40,630 nucleotides of DNA from Verrucomicrobiota bacterium (GTDB taxonomy: Bacteria; Verrucomicrobiota; Kiritimatiellia; Kiritimatiellales; Tichowtungiaceae), in assembly GCA_016342445.1 (NCBI GenBank), contig JAEIOF010000006.1, positions 1 through 40,630 on the forward strand, read 5' to 3'. The position numbers and the translations under genes are program-made. Each line of letters begins with the position of its first letter. The stretch's first letter is position 1. The notes beneath the pieces are model-generated. The model had not been told where the DNA came from and did no database searches. It saw nothing but the letters and a program-made list of their open reading frames with translations. Below are positions 1-9,360 of this stretch, piece after piece.

Positions 1-5
1 AAAAC

Positions 6-620
6 ATGCTGATCTCACTAAACACAAAATTTCCGCGCCTCGCGCGCGTCGGCGTCTACGCCAACGGCGCCTCCATTCTGGCCAAAACGGACGAGCAACT
101 CCGCCGCCTCAAAGAGCTGAAGCTCAACACGCTCTACATGGGACTCGAAAGCGGCGACGAGCAAACGCTTAATGCGATGAACAAGCAGGAGTCCGCAGAG
201 AACATGATCGAGGCCGGACAGCGCGCGCAGGCCGCCGGCCTGCGGATGTCGGTGATGGTGCTGATCGGCCTTGCCGGAGCCGAAGGCTCCTCCCGGCACG
301 CGCGCGCCACCGCCGATGCGTTGAACCGGATGCAGCCGCGCCTGCTCTCCGCCCTGCGACTGGTGACCACGCCCAACACACCGATCTACAAAACCTTCAA
401 GATGGTGACTGAATTTGAAGCGGTCACCGAAACCCGCGAACTGATCCAGGGGTTGGCGCTCGAACAAACCGTCTTCCGCGCCGACCATTCGTCGAACATC
501 ATCCCGCTCGAAGGACGCTTCCCGAAAGATAAGCCGCACCTGCTCGCCCAGCTCGACGCCCTGCTCGCCAGCGGCCAGCTCGACACCACCTCCCCCGGCC
601 GCCTGCCGTGGAGCTTATGA
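6..620 (+). CDS. Radical SAM family protein, C-terminal part (probably continues upstream of window)
   Basis: ORF with VGVYANGASIL...LKLNTLYMGLESGDEQTLNAMNK, typical of the radical SAM TIM-barrel C-terminal half; frame is open to the window edge. Confidence 0.6.
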   Translation: MLISLNTKFPRLARVGVYANGASILAKTDEQLRRLKELKLNTLYMGLESGDEQTLNAMNKQESAENMIEAGQRAQAAGLRMSVMVLIGLAGAEGSSRHARATADALNRMQPRLLSALRLVTTPNTPIYKTFKMVTEFEAVTETRELIQGLALEQTVFRADHSSNIIPLEGRFPKDKPHLLAQLDALLASGQLDTTSPGRLPWSL

Positions 621-766
621 GCGGATCAATTCTCCTGCGCAAAGCTCGCGAAGGCCAGATCCCTGATTCACATCCCTCTGCGCCTCTGCGTGAAATACTC
701 TTCCTGCCGGATAAATTCTTGTTCAAATGAACCCCTGTCATTAGTCTGCGCGTAACGGAGGGCGTT

Positions 767-1744
767 ATGGATCATCTAAAGAAGGTGAATGCGATTCTGT
801 TGGCGGGCGACCGGCGGGCGAGTGTCAAAGTCTGCGACGACAACAAGGCGTTTCTGCTTCTGAAAAACGAACCCCTTCTGATTCACATTCTGCGCGCCCT
901 CAAGCAGTCCCGCTTCGTGCAGGACATCACAATCGTCGGCCCGGCGGACCGCATCTCTGAGGCGCTGCAAAACCATGCGGATCGGCTGACTGGCGACGGA
1001 AAGATTATTGTGGTCGAGCAGCGCGACAACATGATTGAAAATTTCAAGGCGGGCTACGTCTCCACGCTCGGCCTGCCCGAAAGCGTTGCCTTCGCCGGTC
1101 TGCGCGGAACGGAACACGATGAAACCCCCGTACTGGTCGTACCGTGCGACATTCCCCTTCTCACCCCGTGGGAAGCGGACGAATTCATCAGCCAGAGCAA
1201 CATGCACGAGTATGACTATTCCATCGGCATCACCTCGGAAAAAGTGCTGTCGCACTATCACCCGACCGGAACCCGCCCCGGCATTCAGATGATCTATTTC
1301 CATCTGCGCGAAGATCTGATGCGCCAGAACAACCTGCATTTGGCCAAGCCGCTCAAGTTCGGCCATCTGGACTACATCGAAAAAATGTATGAGTGGCGCT
1401 ACCAGACGCACCTGTTCAACGTGCTGCGGATGATGTTCGCGCTGTTGCTGGTGAGCTGGCGGTTCATGACCGCTCTGCGGATTTTCATTCTCCTGCAACT
1501 CTCGCTCTACTACGACCGGCATGGCCACCCGCGCCTCTCCGAAACCATTCGCATGCACGCGCCGCTCGAAACCCTTCAACGGGGTGTCGGCAAAATCCTC
1601 GGCGCGCGCACACAGCTGACCTACACCCATCTCGGCGGCGCCGCCCTCGATGTCGACCACGACGAAAACCTCGACGTCATGGAAGAAATGTACGACGACT
1701 GGATGGCGCACCAGCAATCTCTTCGCGACGCAAAAACCAGCTAA
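767..1744 (+). CDS. Nucleotidyltransferase family protein (MobA-like NTP transferase fold)
   Basis: N-terminal VNAILLAGDRRAS...KAFLLLKNEPLLIHILRAL, later VLVVPCDIPLLTPWEADEF; ATG after GGAGGGCGTT. Confidence 0.65.
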   Translation: MDHLKKVNAILLAGDRRASVKVCDDNKAFLLLKNEPLLIHILRALKQSRFVQDITIVGPADRISEALQNHADRLTGDGKIIVVEQRDNMIENFKAGYVSTLGLPESVAFAGLRGTEHDETPVLVVPCDIPLLTPWEADEFISQSNMHEYDYSIGITSEKVLSHYHPTGTRPGIQMIYFHLREDLMRQNNLHLAKPLKFGHLDYIEKMYEWRYQTHLFNVLRMMFALLLVSWRFMTALRIFILLQLSLYYDRHGHPRLSETIRMHAPLETLQRGVGKILGARTQLTYTHLGGAALDVDHDENLDVMEEMYDDWMAHQQSLRDAKTS

Positions 1745-1746
1745 GT

Positions 1747-1761
1747 TTCCAACCCTTGGAA
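1747..1761. repeat. TTCCAACCCTTGGAA palindrome
   Basis: Perfect 6-3-6 copy, intergenic. Confidence 0.95.
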
Positions 1762-1776
1762 CTTTTAGAGCCGTTT

Positions 1777-1791
1777 TTCCAAACATTGGAA
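1777..1791. repeat. TTCCAAACATTGGAA palindrome
   Basis: Perfect copy, 30 bp from previous. Confidence 0.95.
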
Positions 1792-1798
1792 ATTTTTC

Positions 1799-1813
1799 TT
1801 CCAATGTTTGGAA
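1799..1813. repeat. TTCCAATGTTTGGAA palindrome
   Basis: Perfect copy, 22 bp from previous. Confidence 0.95.
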
Positions 1814-1832
1814 AACTATATGCCTGCCAGTG

Positions 1833-3515
1833 CTACTGGCCGCACTGGGATTTCAGCACGGCGCCGTTGCTGGCGTTGGTGGCGAGGCTGGCGTAGCGGG
1901 CGAGCCAGCCGGTGGTATAGCGCGGCGCGGGCTTCTTCCACGATTTTTTGCGCTCGGCAAATTCAGCATCCGACACATCGGCTTTCAAACTGCGGTTCGG
2001 AATGTCGATTTCGATGATGTCGCCTTCTTTGAGCAATCCGATCGGTCCGCCCTCGGCGGCTTCCGGCGACATGTGGCCGATGCAGGCACCGTGTGTTCCG
2101 CCACTGAAGCGACCATCGGTGATCAGCGCGACTTTGTCGCCGAGATCCTGACCCATAATATAGGAAGTCGGGGCGAGCATTTCCTGCATGCCGGGGCCGC
2201 CTTTGGGGCCTTCGTAGCGGATGACAACGACATCGCCCGCTTTGACTTTGCCGGCCAGAATTCCCTCACAGGCTTCTTCCTGCGATTCGAAGATCACGGC
2301 CGGCCCTTTGTGGACGAGCATTTTCGGGTCAACACCCGCGCTCTTCACAACCGACCCTTCCGCCGCGATATTGCCGCGCAGAATGGCGAGTCCGCCCTGC
2401 TGGCTGTAGGCGTTTTCGACGGTGTGAATGCACTTTTCGTTCAGGATTTTCGCGCCGGCGATATTTTCACCGAGGGTTTTGCCGCTGACAGTCGGGCAAT
2501 CCAATTTGAGCAGGCCGTCGATCTTGCTGATTTCACCGAGGATCGCGCTGATGCCGCCCGCGTCGCGGACGTCTTCGATATGCCAGCTCGACGACGGCGA
2601 GACCTTGCAGATATTCGGCGTGGTTTTAGAGAGCTGGTTGATCCGTTCGAGGTCGTAGTCGATCCCCGCCTCATTCGCCACAGCCAGCGTATGCAGTACG
2701 GTGTTGGTGGAACCGCCCATGGCCATATCGAGAACAAAGGCATTGTCGACAGACTCAACGGTAATGACATCGCGGGGTTTCGGGCCGTTGGCGAGCGCCA
2801 TTTCGACAGCGCGCTTCGCAGCGGCCTTCCAGAGTTCGTGACGGGCCGGTTCGATGGCAAGCAGCGTGCCGTTGCCGGGCAACGCCATACCGATCGCTTC
2901 GCAGAGGCAATTCATGGAGTTGGCGGTGAACATACCGGAGCACGATCCCGCGCCGGGGCAGGCTTTGCATTCGAGTTCCAACAGATCGTCTTCGGTAATC
3001 TTTCCCGCCTTGAGCTGGGCGACGCCCTCGAAGACGCTGATCAGGTCGATGACGGTTCCGTCGGCTTTGCGTCCGGCGGCCATCGGGCCGCCGCTGGCGA
3101 AGATGGTCGGGATATTGGCGCGGATCGCGCCCATCAGCATGCCGGGAACGATCTTGTCGCAGTTGGGAATGCAGATCATCGCGTCGAAGGCGTGCGCGTT
3201 GATCATGGTCTCGACGCTGTCGGCAATCAGCTCGCGACTGGGCAGGGAATATTTCATCCCCTCGTGGCCCATGGCGATGCCGTCGCAGACGCCGATGACG
3301 TTGAACTCGCGCGGCGTTCCGCCCGCTTCGCGGATCGCTTCGCAAATGAGACGTCCGACCTGATTGAGGTGAACGTGACCGGGAATTACTTCGTTGAAGG
3401 AGTTGCAGACGGCAATGAATGGTTTTTTGATGTCGGCATCGGTCAGGCCGGTGGCATGCATCAGGCTGCGGTGGGGTGCGCGTTCGATTCCTTTTTTGAC
3501 TCTGTCGCTGTTCAT
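1833..3515 (-). CDS. ilvD: Dihydroxy-acid dehydratase
   Basis: [47 protein letters not shown]...[11 protein letters not shown]...; start chosen at ATG preceded by AAGGAG rather than the longer ORF start at 3626. Confidence 0.95.
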   Translation of the reverse strand: MNSDRVKKGIERAPHRSLMHATGLTDADIKKPFIAVCNSFNEVIPGHVHLNQVGRLICEAIREAGGTPREFNVIGVCDGIAMGHEGMKYSLPSRELIADSVETMINAHAFDAMICIPNCDKIVPGMLMGAIRANIPTIFASGGPMAAGRKADGTVIDLISVFEGVAQLKAGKITEDDLLELECKACPGAGSCSGMFTANSMNCLCEAIGMALPGNGTLLAIEPARHELWKAAAKRAVEMALANGPKPRDVITVESVDNAFVLDMAMGGSTNTVLHTLAVANEAGIDYDLERINQLSKTTPNICKVSPSSSWHIEDVRDAGGISAILGEISKIDGLLKLDCPTVSGKTLGENIAGAKILNEKCIHTVENAYSQQGGLAILRGNIAAEGSVVKSAGVDPKMLVHKGPAVIFESQEEACEGILAGKVKAGDVVVIRYEGPKGGPGMQEMLAPTSYIMGQDLGDKVALITDGRFSGGTHGACIGHMSPEAAEGGPIGLLKEGDIIEIDIPNRSLKADVSDAEFAERKKSWKKPAPRYTTGWLARYASLATNASNGAVLKSQCGQ

Positions 3516-3638
3516 AAGGTCTCCTTTTTTTAAATTCGTGAGCCGGAGCTTATCTAAAACCGCCCTGCAAAAGAAACGAAAATTGCCTGTCGAATCACCT
3601 CGAAACAGACCGCCACCCGACCTCACCCGCCCCGCGGA

Positions 3639-4604
3639 TCAGTGTGTAGAAACAATCTGAAGACCCAGGCTATCGATCATTTCAAGATCGGCCTGATACT
3701 GAGAGCCAGCAACCGTAAGATAGTTTCCGGTCATCATACCATTGGCTCCGGCGGCAAACAGCTCACGCTGCCGGTCGCCAAGCACGTGGGTGCGGCCTCC
3801 GCAAATACGGAGCGTGGTCTTAGGAAGCAGGAATCGGTACAACGCAATAATCCGCAGTGCTTCGGCGGCAGCAAGGGGCGTCATTTCCGCGAGCGGCGTG
3901 CCGGGGTGCGCATACAAGAAATTGATCGGAACACTATCAACACCCAGCTCGCGGAGCGTGATGGCCAGGTCGATGCGATCGACCCAACTCTCCCCCAGGC
4001 CGAAAAGTCCACCGCTGCAAACATGAAGCCCGACATCTAAGGCGGCCTTAACGGTGTCCAGACGCTGAGACCACTGCTGGGTAGAACAGATTTCCGGATA
4101 ATAGTTTTGGGACGTCTCAAGGTTGTGATGGTAACGGGTGATGCCTGCCTCTTTGAGCTTCTGCAAATCATCCTTCGGCAATCTGCCAAGGGATGCACAG
4201 ACAGGCACGCTCTCTCCTTCGCCAATCCTGAGAACCGTCGTCGCCAACTCATTGAGCTCTCCGGCGGAAAGTTTCCCCCCGCTGGTTACAATCCCGCAAA
4301 GACATTCGCCGGGATCAATCGCCTCATGGATCAGCGCTTCCAGCTTTTCTTCACCCATAAAGGGGTACATTTCAATTTCAGTCGAATTAACACCGCTCTG
4401 AGAACAGAAGCGACAGTCCATATCGCACCGACCGCTTTTGGCGTTAATGATTGAACAGAGCTGAACCCGTTTGCCGAAAAACGCCTCACGAATGCGGGTT
4501 GCCCCGTCAAACAGCTCCTGTTCATCGCAATGAATGAGCTCAAGAGCCTCTTCCGCAGAACAACCCTTGCCGTCCAACGCACCATCTGTTAGTTTGTTGA
4601 TCAT
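3639..4604 (-). CDS. bioB: Biotin synthase (radical SAM)
   Basis: CDMDCRFCSQSG cluster motif, SGGLFGLGESWVDRIDLA, NFLYAHPGTPL. Confidence 0.95.
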   Translation of the reverse strand: MINKLTDGALDGKGCSAEEALELIHCDEQELFDGATRIREAFFGKRVQLCSIINAKSGRCDMDCRFCSQSGVNSTEIEMYPFMGEEKLEALIHEAIDPGECLCGIVTSGGKLSAGELNELATTVLRIGEGESVPVCASLGRLPKDDLQKLKEAGITRYHHNLETSQNYYPEICSTQQWSQRLDTVKAALDVGLHVCSGGLFGLGESWVDRIDLAITLRELGVDSVPINFLYAHPGTPLAEMTPLAAAEALRIIALYRFLLPKTTLRICGGRTHVLGDRQRELFAAGANGMMTGNYLTVAGSQYQADLEMIDSLGLQIVSTH

Positions 4605-4664
4605 ATTTTATGATATATACACGCGCCCCCCTCGCCGAAGCAACCCCCAACCCCACAATTCTCA

Positions 4665-4731
4665 TCACGGCTCAGAGGAATTTCATGACACGCTCAATAA
4701 TCGGAGAACGCCCTTAGCAACCGAGCCGTGA
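4665..4731 (+). promoter_or_regulatory. Candidate structured leader of the bioF operon (9-bp closing stem TCACGGCTC/GAGCCGTGA)
   Basis: Perfect 9-bp arms 4665-4673 and 4723-4731 enclosing 49 nt, upstream of the bioF start. Confidence 0.3.
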
Positions 4732-4819
4732 CTCGCTGTTGGCACCCATTGAGCGCAACGACAAACAAAGCCCGCTATTCAAGATTGCACCCATCCACCA
4801 ACTCGAACAAACTGTCCCG

Positions 4820-5983
4820 ATGAAAGAAGACTGGATCAGCATAATTCTTGAAGAGGCCCGCTCGCAGGGGCTGACGCGACAGGCTCTCGCCTTTCCGGCG
4901 TGCGGCGGGAAAATCGATATCGACGGCAAAGAAATCCTCAACTTTTCCAGCAACGACTACCTCAACCTCGCTCATCACCCGCACGTAGTCGATCGGTCGC
5001 GGCAAGCGCTCGAAAAATACGGCGTCGGCGCAACCGGCTCGCGGCTGGTCACCGGAACCCTGCCGATCCACGAAGAGCTCGAAGCGCGGATCGCCAAAGA
5101 AAAGGGCTATCCCTCCGCGCTCGTCTTCGGCTCCGGCTACCTCGCCAACGCCGGAACCATTCCCGTACTCGCCGGGCGCAATGACACCATCTTTGCCGAC
5201 AAGCTCGTCCACGCCAGCATGATCGACGCCTGCAGGCTCAGCGGCGCCAAACTCGTCCGCTTCGCCCACAACGATTTCCAATCATTGGAAAGCAGGCTTC
5301 AAGAGTTTCCAAACCTTGGAAACCGTCAGCTCATCCTCACCGAATCGGTCTTCAGCATGGACGGCGACCTCGCCCCGCTGAAGGAAATCGCCGCGCTGGC
5401 CGACCAATACGGCGCGATGCTGATGGTCGACGAAGCGCACGCCTCCGGCACCTTCGGGCCGCACGGTGCCGGGTTGATCCGCGAATGCGGACTCGAAAAC
5501 GCCGTCACCGTCTCCATGGGCACGATGAGCAAGGCGTTCGGCGGCTACGGCGGTTTTATCGCCTGCTCCGAAAATCTGCGCAAACTCCTGATTCAGTCCG
5601 CGCGCGCCTTCATCTTTACCACCGCGCCGCCGCCCGCCGTCATCGGCGCGGCGCTTGGAACCCTGGACGTGCTCGAAGCCAGCCCCAACCTCGGGGCGTG
5701 CCTGCAAGCCAACGCCGCCTACTTCCGCGAGCTGCTTCAGGCGGGCGGGCTCGACACCCTGCAAAGCGAAAGCCAGATCATCCCTGTCGTCATTGGCGAC
5801 AACAAAAAAGCGCTGGCCGTTTCGCAGAAACTGCGCGAGCAGGGCATCATCGCCGCCGCCATCCGGCCGCCGACCGTCCCTTCCGGAACGGCCCGCCTGC
5901 GCCTTTCGGTCAGTCTGGCCCACACCCTCGACGATCTGGAACGGGCGGCCGAACTGATCAGTAAGGCGGTGAAGAATTCATGA
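4820..5983 (+). CDS. bioF: 8-amino-7-oxononanoate synthase
   Basis: NFSSNDYLNLAHHP, GVGATGSRLVTG, SVFSMDGDLAPL, VDEAHASGTFG; start taken at ATG 4820. Confidence 0.93.
   Translation: MKEDWISIILEEARSQGLTRQALAFPACGGKIDIDGKEILNFSSNDYLNLAHHPHVVDRSRQALEKYGVGATGSRLVTGTLPIHEELEARIAKEKGYPSALVFGSGYLANAGTIPVLAGRNDTIFADKLVHASMIDACRLSGAKLVRFAHNDFQSLESRLQEFPNLGNRQLILTESVFSMDGDLAPLKEIAALADQYGAMLMVDEAHASGTFGPHGAGLIRECGLENAVTVSMGTMSKAFGGYGGFIACSENLRKLLIQSARAFIFTTAPPPAVIGAALGTLDVLEASPNLGACLQANAAYFRELLQAGGLDTLQSESQIIPVVIGDNKKALAVSQKLREQGIIAAAIRPPTVPSGTARLRLSVSLAHTLDDLERAAELISKAVKNS
5276..5290. repeat. TTCCAATCATTGGAA palindrome
   Basis: Perfect copy inside bioF (FQSLE). Confidence 0.95.
5307..5321. repeat. 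TTCCAAACCTTGGAA palindrome
   Basis: Perfect copy inside bioF (FPNLGN), 31 bp from previous. Confidence 0.95.
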
Positions 5984-6621
5984 AGCCCTCTCTGACCCTC
6001 ATTACGGGCTGGGCGCACGGCACAGAATCGCTGCAACCGCTCGCCGAACAGCTCTCCACCGAATTTGACGTCCGGATTTTGACCGGCGCACAGGTGCTGG
6101 CGGAGAAGAAAATCCCGGACGCCGATTTTGTGATCGGCTGGTCGATGGGCGGCATGCTGGCGATTGAATACCTGCCCGCCCGTTGTAAAAAACTGGTTCT
6201 AATCTCCTCGACCGCCAGGTTCTGCGCCGCAGAAAACTATCCCTGCGGCGTCCCTGAAAAAGTGCTGCGCCGCATGATTGTGCAGCTCAAGCGCGACCCC
6301 GGCACGGTGCTGGCGGAATTCTATAAAAACGTCAGCCACCCTCACCCGCCGAAACCGGGTTCGTGCGCATACGAACACCTCGCGGAAGGGCTCGACTACC
6401 TGCGAACCGCCGATCTGCGCGAAAAAGTTCCAACCATTGGAAACCCCGTTCTGCTTCTGCACGGCGAAGAGGATCTCATTATTCCGCCCGCCGCATCCGA
6501 CTGGCTCGCGCAACACCTGCCGACAGCGAGAAGCGTTCGGCTGGCCGGCGAAGGTCATCAGCCAGATCCCCTTGCCATTGCTCCGCACATCCGTCATTTT
6601 CTGACCCCGGAAAAACCATGA
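5980..6621 (+). CDS. Alpha/beta hydrolase, pimeloyl-ACP methyl ester esterase-like (BioH/BioG role)
   Basis: GWSMGGMLAIEYLP nucleophile elbow, C-terminal GEGHQPD; ATGA overlap with bioF, located between bioF and bioC. Confidence 0.75.
   Translation: MKPSLTLITGWAHGTESLQPLAEQLSTEFDVRILTGAQVLAEKKIPDADFVIGWSMGGMLAIEYLPARCKKLVLISSTARFCAAENYPCGVPEKVLRRMIVQLKRDPGTVLAEFYKNVSHPHPPKPGSCAYEHLAEGLDYLRTADLREKVPTIGNPVLLLHGEEDLIIPPAASDWLAQHLPTARSVRLAGEGHQPDPLAIAPHIRHFLTPEKP
6428..6442. repeat. TTCCAACCATTGGAA palindrome
   Basis: Perfect copy inside hydrolase gene (VPTIGN). Confidence 0.95.
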
Positions 6622-7388
6622 TCGAAAAAAGATTTTCAGCCGCCGCCGAAACCTATGACCGCCACGCCCGCCCGCAACTCTCGCTGGCGCGGTCGGTCTG
6701 CGATGTCCTGCCCGAAATTTATCCCGAGCAGATTCTGGAGCTGGGGTGCGGAACCGGACAGCTCACCCGCCTGCTGTTCGACCGGTTTCCCGACGTCCCG
6801 ATCGACGCCGTGGACCTTTCCGAAAAAATGGTGGAATACAGCCGCAATAAATTCAAACGGTTCAATCAGGCCACCTGGATTCAGGGCGATGCACAGACGT
6901 ATCGCGGACAAGACCCTTACCCGCTGATTGTTTCGAGCGCCGCGCTGCACTGGGTTTCCGACCTTCGGAAAACATTCGAGAATATTTTCCAATGTCTGGA
7001 AAAAGACGGCTTCTTCGCGCTCGGCATGATGCTCAGCGGAACCCTCAAAGAACTGCTCGCCGTGCGACAGGAAGTTGCGCCGCAAAAAACGCCGGCGAGC
7101 GCGCTCCCCGCGCTGGAGGAACTGATGGAAAACCTTCACGCCGCCGGCTTTAAAATCCTGCGCAAAAAGCTGAGCGAGGAGGAGGTCTCCTATCGAAGCG
7201 CGACCGACTTTCTGCGAACCATCCACGAACAGGGGGTCACCGGCGCGAAAGTCGCCTCGGGCCGCGAGCCCCTGAACCGCAGCGAAATCGACCGGCTGAT
7301 CGAACTCTATCAGGATCGTTACAGCTCCGCCGACGGCGTAACCGCCACCTACGAAACCGCTACCCTCCTGCTGACGAAAACATCATGA
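6618..7388 (+). CDS. bioC: Malonyl-ACP O-methyltransferase
   Basis: FSAAAETYDRHARPQ...ILELGCGTGQLTRLL; ATGA overlap with upstream gene; position in bio operon. Confidence 0.88.
   Translation: MIEKRFSAAAETYDRHARPQLSLARSVCDVLPEIYPEQILELGCGTGQLTRLLFDRFPDVPIDAVDLSEKMVEYSRNKFKRFNQATWIQGDAQTYRGQDPYPLIVSSAALHWVSDLRKTFENIFQCLEKDGFFALGMMLSGTLKELLAVRQEVAPQKTPASALPALEELMENLHAAGFKILRKKLSEEEVSYRSATDFLRTIHEQGVTGAKVASGREPLNRSEIDRLIELYQDRYSSADGVTATYETATLLLTKTS
6987..7001. repeat. TTCCAATGTCTGGAA near-palindrome
   Basis: One mismatch; inside bioC (FQCLE). Confidence 0.8.
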
Positions 7389-8098
7389 AGGGATTCTTCA
7401 TCACCGGAACGGATACCGGCATCGGCAAAACCGCGCTCAGCGCACTGCTGCTGGCCGAGCTTCGCCGCCGCAGAATCAACGCGGCGCCGATGAAGCCCGC
7501 CCAGACCGGCTGCGAAGGCGACGGTGTTCCGGATTTGGACTACTCCCTTTCCATGGCCGGGATGACTGTTTCGGATGAAGACTATGCCCTGATGTCGCCC
7601 TACCGCTTTGAGCCGGCCTGCTCGCCGCACCTCGCGGCGGAACTGGCCGGAACGGAAATCGAACTCGCCAAAATCGTGGGCGCGGCACGGGAACTGGCGG
7701 CGGAATACGACTCGCTGATCGTCGAAGGCGCGGGCGGCATTCTGGTTCCAATTAACCGTAACAAAACGATGCTTGATCTCATGAAGGCGCTCGGCCTGCC
7801 GGTTCTGCTCGCCGCCCGCCCCGGCCTCGGAACGATCAATCACACCCTGCTCTCCATCCGCGCGTTGCGCTCCGCCGGACTCGACATCGCAGGCATCGTC
7901 TTCGTCGCCAGCGAAGCCGATGAACCCGGCTTTATCGAAGACGACAACGGCGCCACCATCGAACAGTTCGGCAAGGTTCCAATCCTTGGAACCATTCCCT
8001 TCTGCCCGCACCTCCGCAACCCCGCCCCCGTTTACTCCGCTCTTCCCCTGCCCGTCGCAGCCGAAGTGGAAAAAATTACAAATCAACTGACTCTATGA
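7385..8098 (+). CDS. bioD: Dethiobiotin synthetase
   Basis: MKGFFITGTDTGIGKTALSALL, KPAQTGC, VEGAGGILVPI. Confidence 0.95.
   Translation: MKGFFITGTDTGIGKTALSALLLAELRRRRINAAPMKPAQTGCEGDGVPDLDYSLSMAGMTVSDEDYALMSPYRFEPACSPHLAAELAGTEIELAKIVGAARELAAEYDSLIVEGAGGILVPINRNKTMLDLMKALGLPVLLAARPGLGTINHTLLSIRALRSAGLDIAGIVFVASEADEPGFIEDDNGATIEQFGKVPILGTIPFCPHLRNPAPVYSALPLPVAAEVEKITNQLTL
7977..7991. repeat. TTCCAATCCTTGGAA palindrome
   Basis: Perfect copy inside bioD (VPILGT). Confidence 0.9.
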
Positions 8099-9360
8099 AA
8101 AACCGGATTTTCCACCCCTACACGCCGTTTTCGGCAATCGAAAAAGGCTTCCCGAACATGGTGCGCGGCGAGGGGATCTACCTCTTTGACGATGCAGGCA
8201 ATAAGTATGTCGATATCGTGTCGAGCTGGTGGGCCTGCGCACTGGGGCACGGCCATCCAAAGGTGGTTGAAGCAATTCAGAAACAGGCGGGGGTTTTGCA
8301 GCACAGCATTACCGGCAGTCTGACCCATCCGGGGGTGATGGAACTGGCTGACCGACTAGCGCACTTGATGCCGACGCCGGAGCGGCACTCCGTTTTCGCC
8401 AGCGACGGGTGCAGCGCAGTCGAGGCCGCACTGAAGGTCGCGATCCAATACTGGTACAACCTCGATCGGCCCGAAAAAACCTGGCTGATCGGAATGGATC
8501 AGGGCTATCACGGCGATTCGCTCGGCGCGCTCGGCGCGGGCTTTGTCGACGGGTTCCACAAGCCTTTTGAGCGGATTGTTTCCCACCCGGCAAAACTTCC
8601 GTTCCCTGTTTCGTCCGATGACGATCCCGATGGATTCGAACCGTCGCGCAAAGTGATTGAGGAGCATGCGGACCAGCTGGCCGCCGTGATTGTCGAGCCG
8701 CTCTGTCTCGGCTCGGCCGGGATGAAAATCTATTCGGCAGGCTACCTCAAACAACTGGCCGACTGCTGCGCGGCCAACGATGTGCTGCTGATCATCGATG
8801 AAGTCGCCATGGGCTTCGGGCGCACCGGCAAACTTTTCGCCTTCAATCACGCTGGAATTGATCCCGACATGGTCTGCGTCGGCAAGGCGCTGACGGCGGG
8901 CTACATGCCGCTGAGCGCCTGCATCGTGAAGGATGAAATCTACAACACCTTCTCCGACACGCCGGAAGATCACACCTTTTACCACGGCAACACCTTTGCC
9001 GGCCACCCGATCGGCTGCGCCGCCGCGCTGGCTGCGCTCGACATCTACGAAGCGGAAGATACCGTTGAGCGCGCGGCGGAGATGGCCGAAAAAATGAAAC
9101 AGTGGATGCAGCCGATGGCCGGAATGGAGTGCGTGGCAGAACTGCGTTTTCTCGGCATGATCGGCGTGGTGGAACTGAAACCGGAAATGAAGCCGCTGAT
9201 CGCCGCAATCAAACAGTCGCTCTTTGAACAGGGCTATCTGTTCCGCCCGCTCGGCACCATGTTCTATCTGATGCCGCCGCTGGTGATCAGCGATGACGAG
9301 TTGAAAGCGGCGGTTGACGCACTGCATGCGACAATTCATGATGTTGCGCTATGCAAATAA
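8095..9360 (+). CDS. bioA: Adenosylmethionine--8-amino-7-oxononanoate aminotransferase
   Basis: IFHPYTPF, SSWWACALGHGHP, IIDEVAMGFGRTGKLFAFNHA; ATGA overlap with bioD. Confidence 0.95.
   Translation: MKNRIFHPYTPFSAIEKGFPNMVRGEGIYLFDDAGNKYVDIVSSWWACALGHGHPKVVEAIQKQAGVLQHSITGSLTHPGVMELADRLAHLMPTPERHSVFASDGCSAVEAALKVAIQYWYNLDRPEKTWLIGMDQGYHGDSLGALGAGFVDGFHKPFERIVSHPAKLPFPVSSDDDPDGFEPSRKVIEEHADQLAAVIVEPLCLGSAGMKIYSAGYLKQLADCCAANDVLLIIDEVAMGFGRTGKLFAFNHAGIDPDMVCVGKALTAGYMPLSACIVKDEIYNTFSDTPEDHTFYHGNTFAGHPIGCAAALAALDIYEAEDTVERAAEMAEKMKQWMQPMAGMECVAELRFLGMIGVVELKPEMKPLIAAIKQSLFEQGYLFRPLGTMFYLMPPLVISDDELKAAVDALHATIHDVALCK

Noticed and set aside
1650-3533. 627-aa plus-strand ORF overlapping ilvD
   Set aside because: Shadow ORF antisense to a clear ilvD; no recognisable domains, GC-rich codon-position effect.
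8356-9339. 327-aa minus-strand ORF overlapping bioA
   Set aside because: Antisense shadow ORF.
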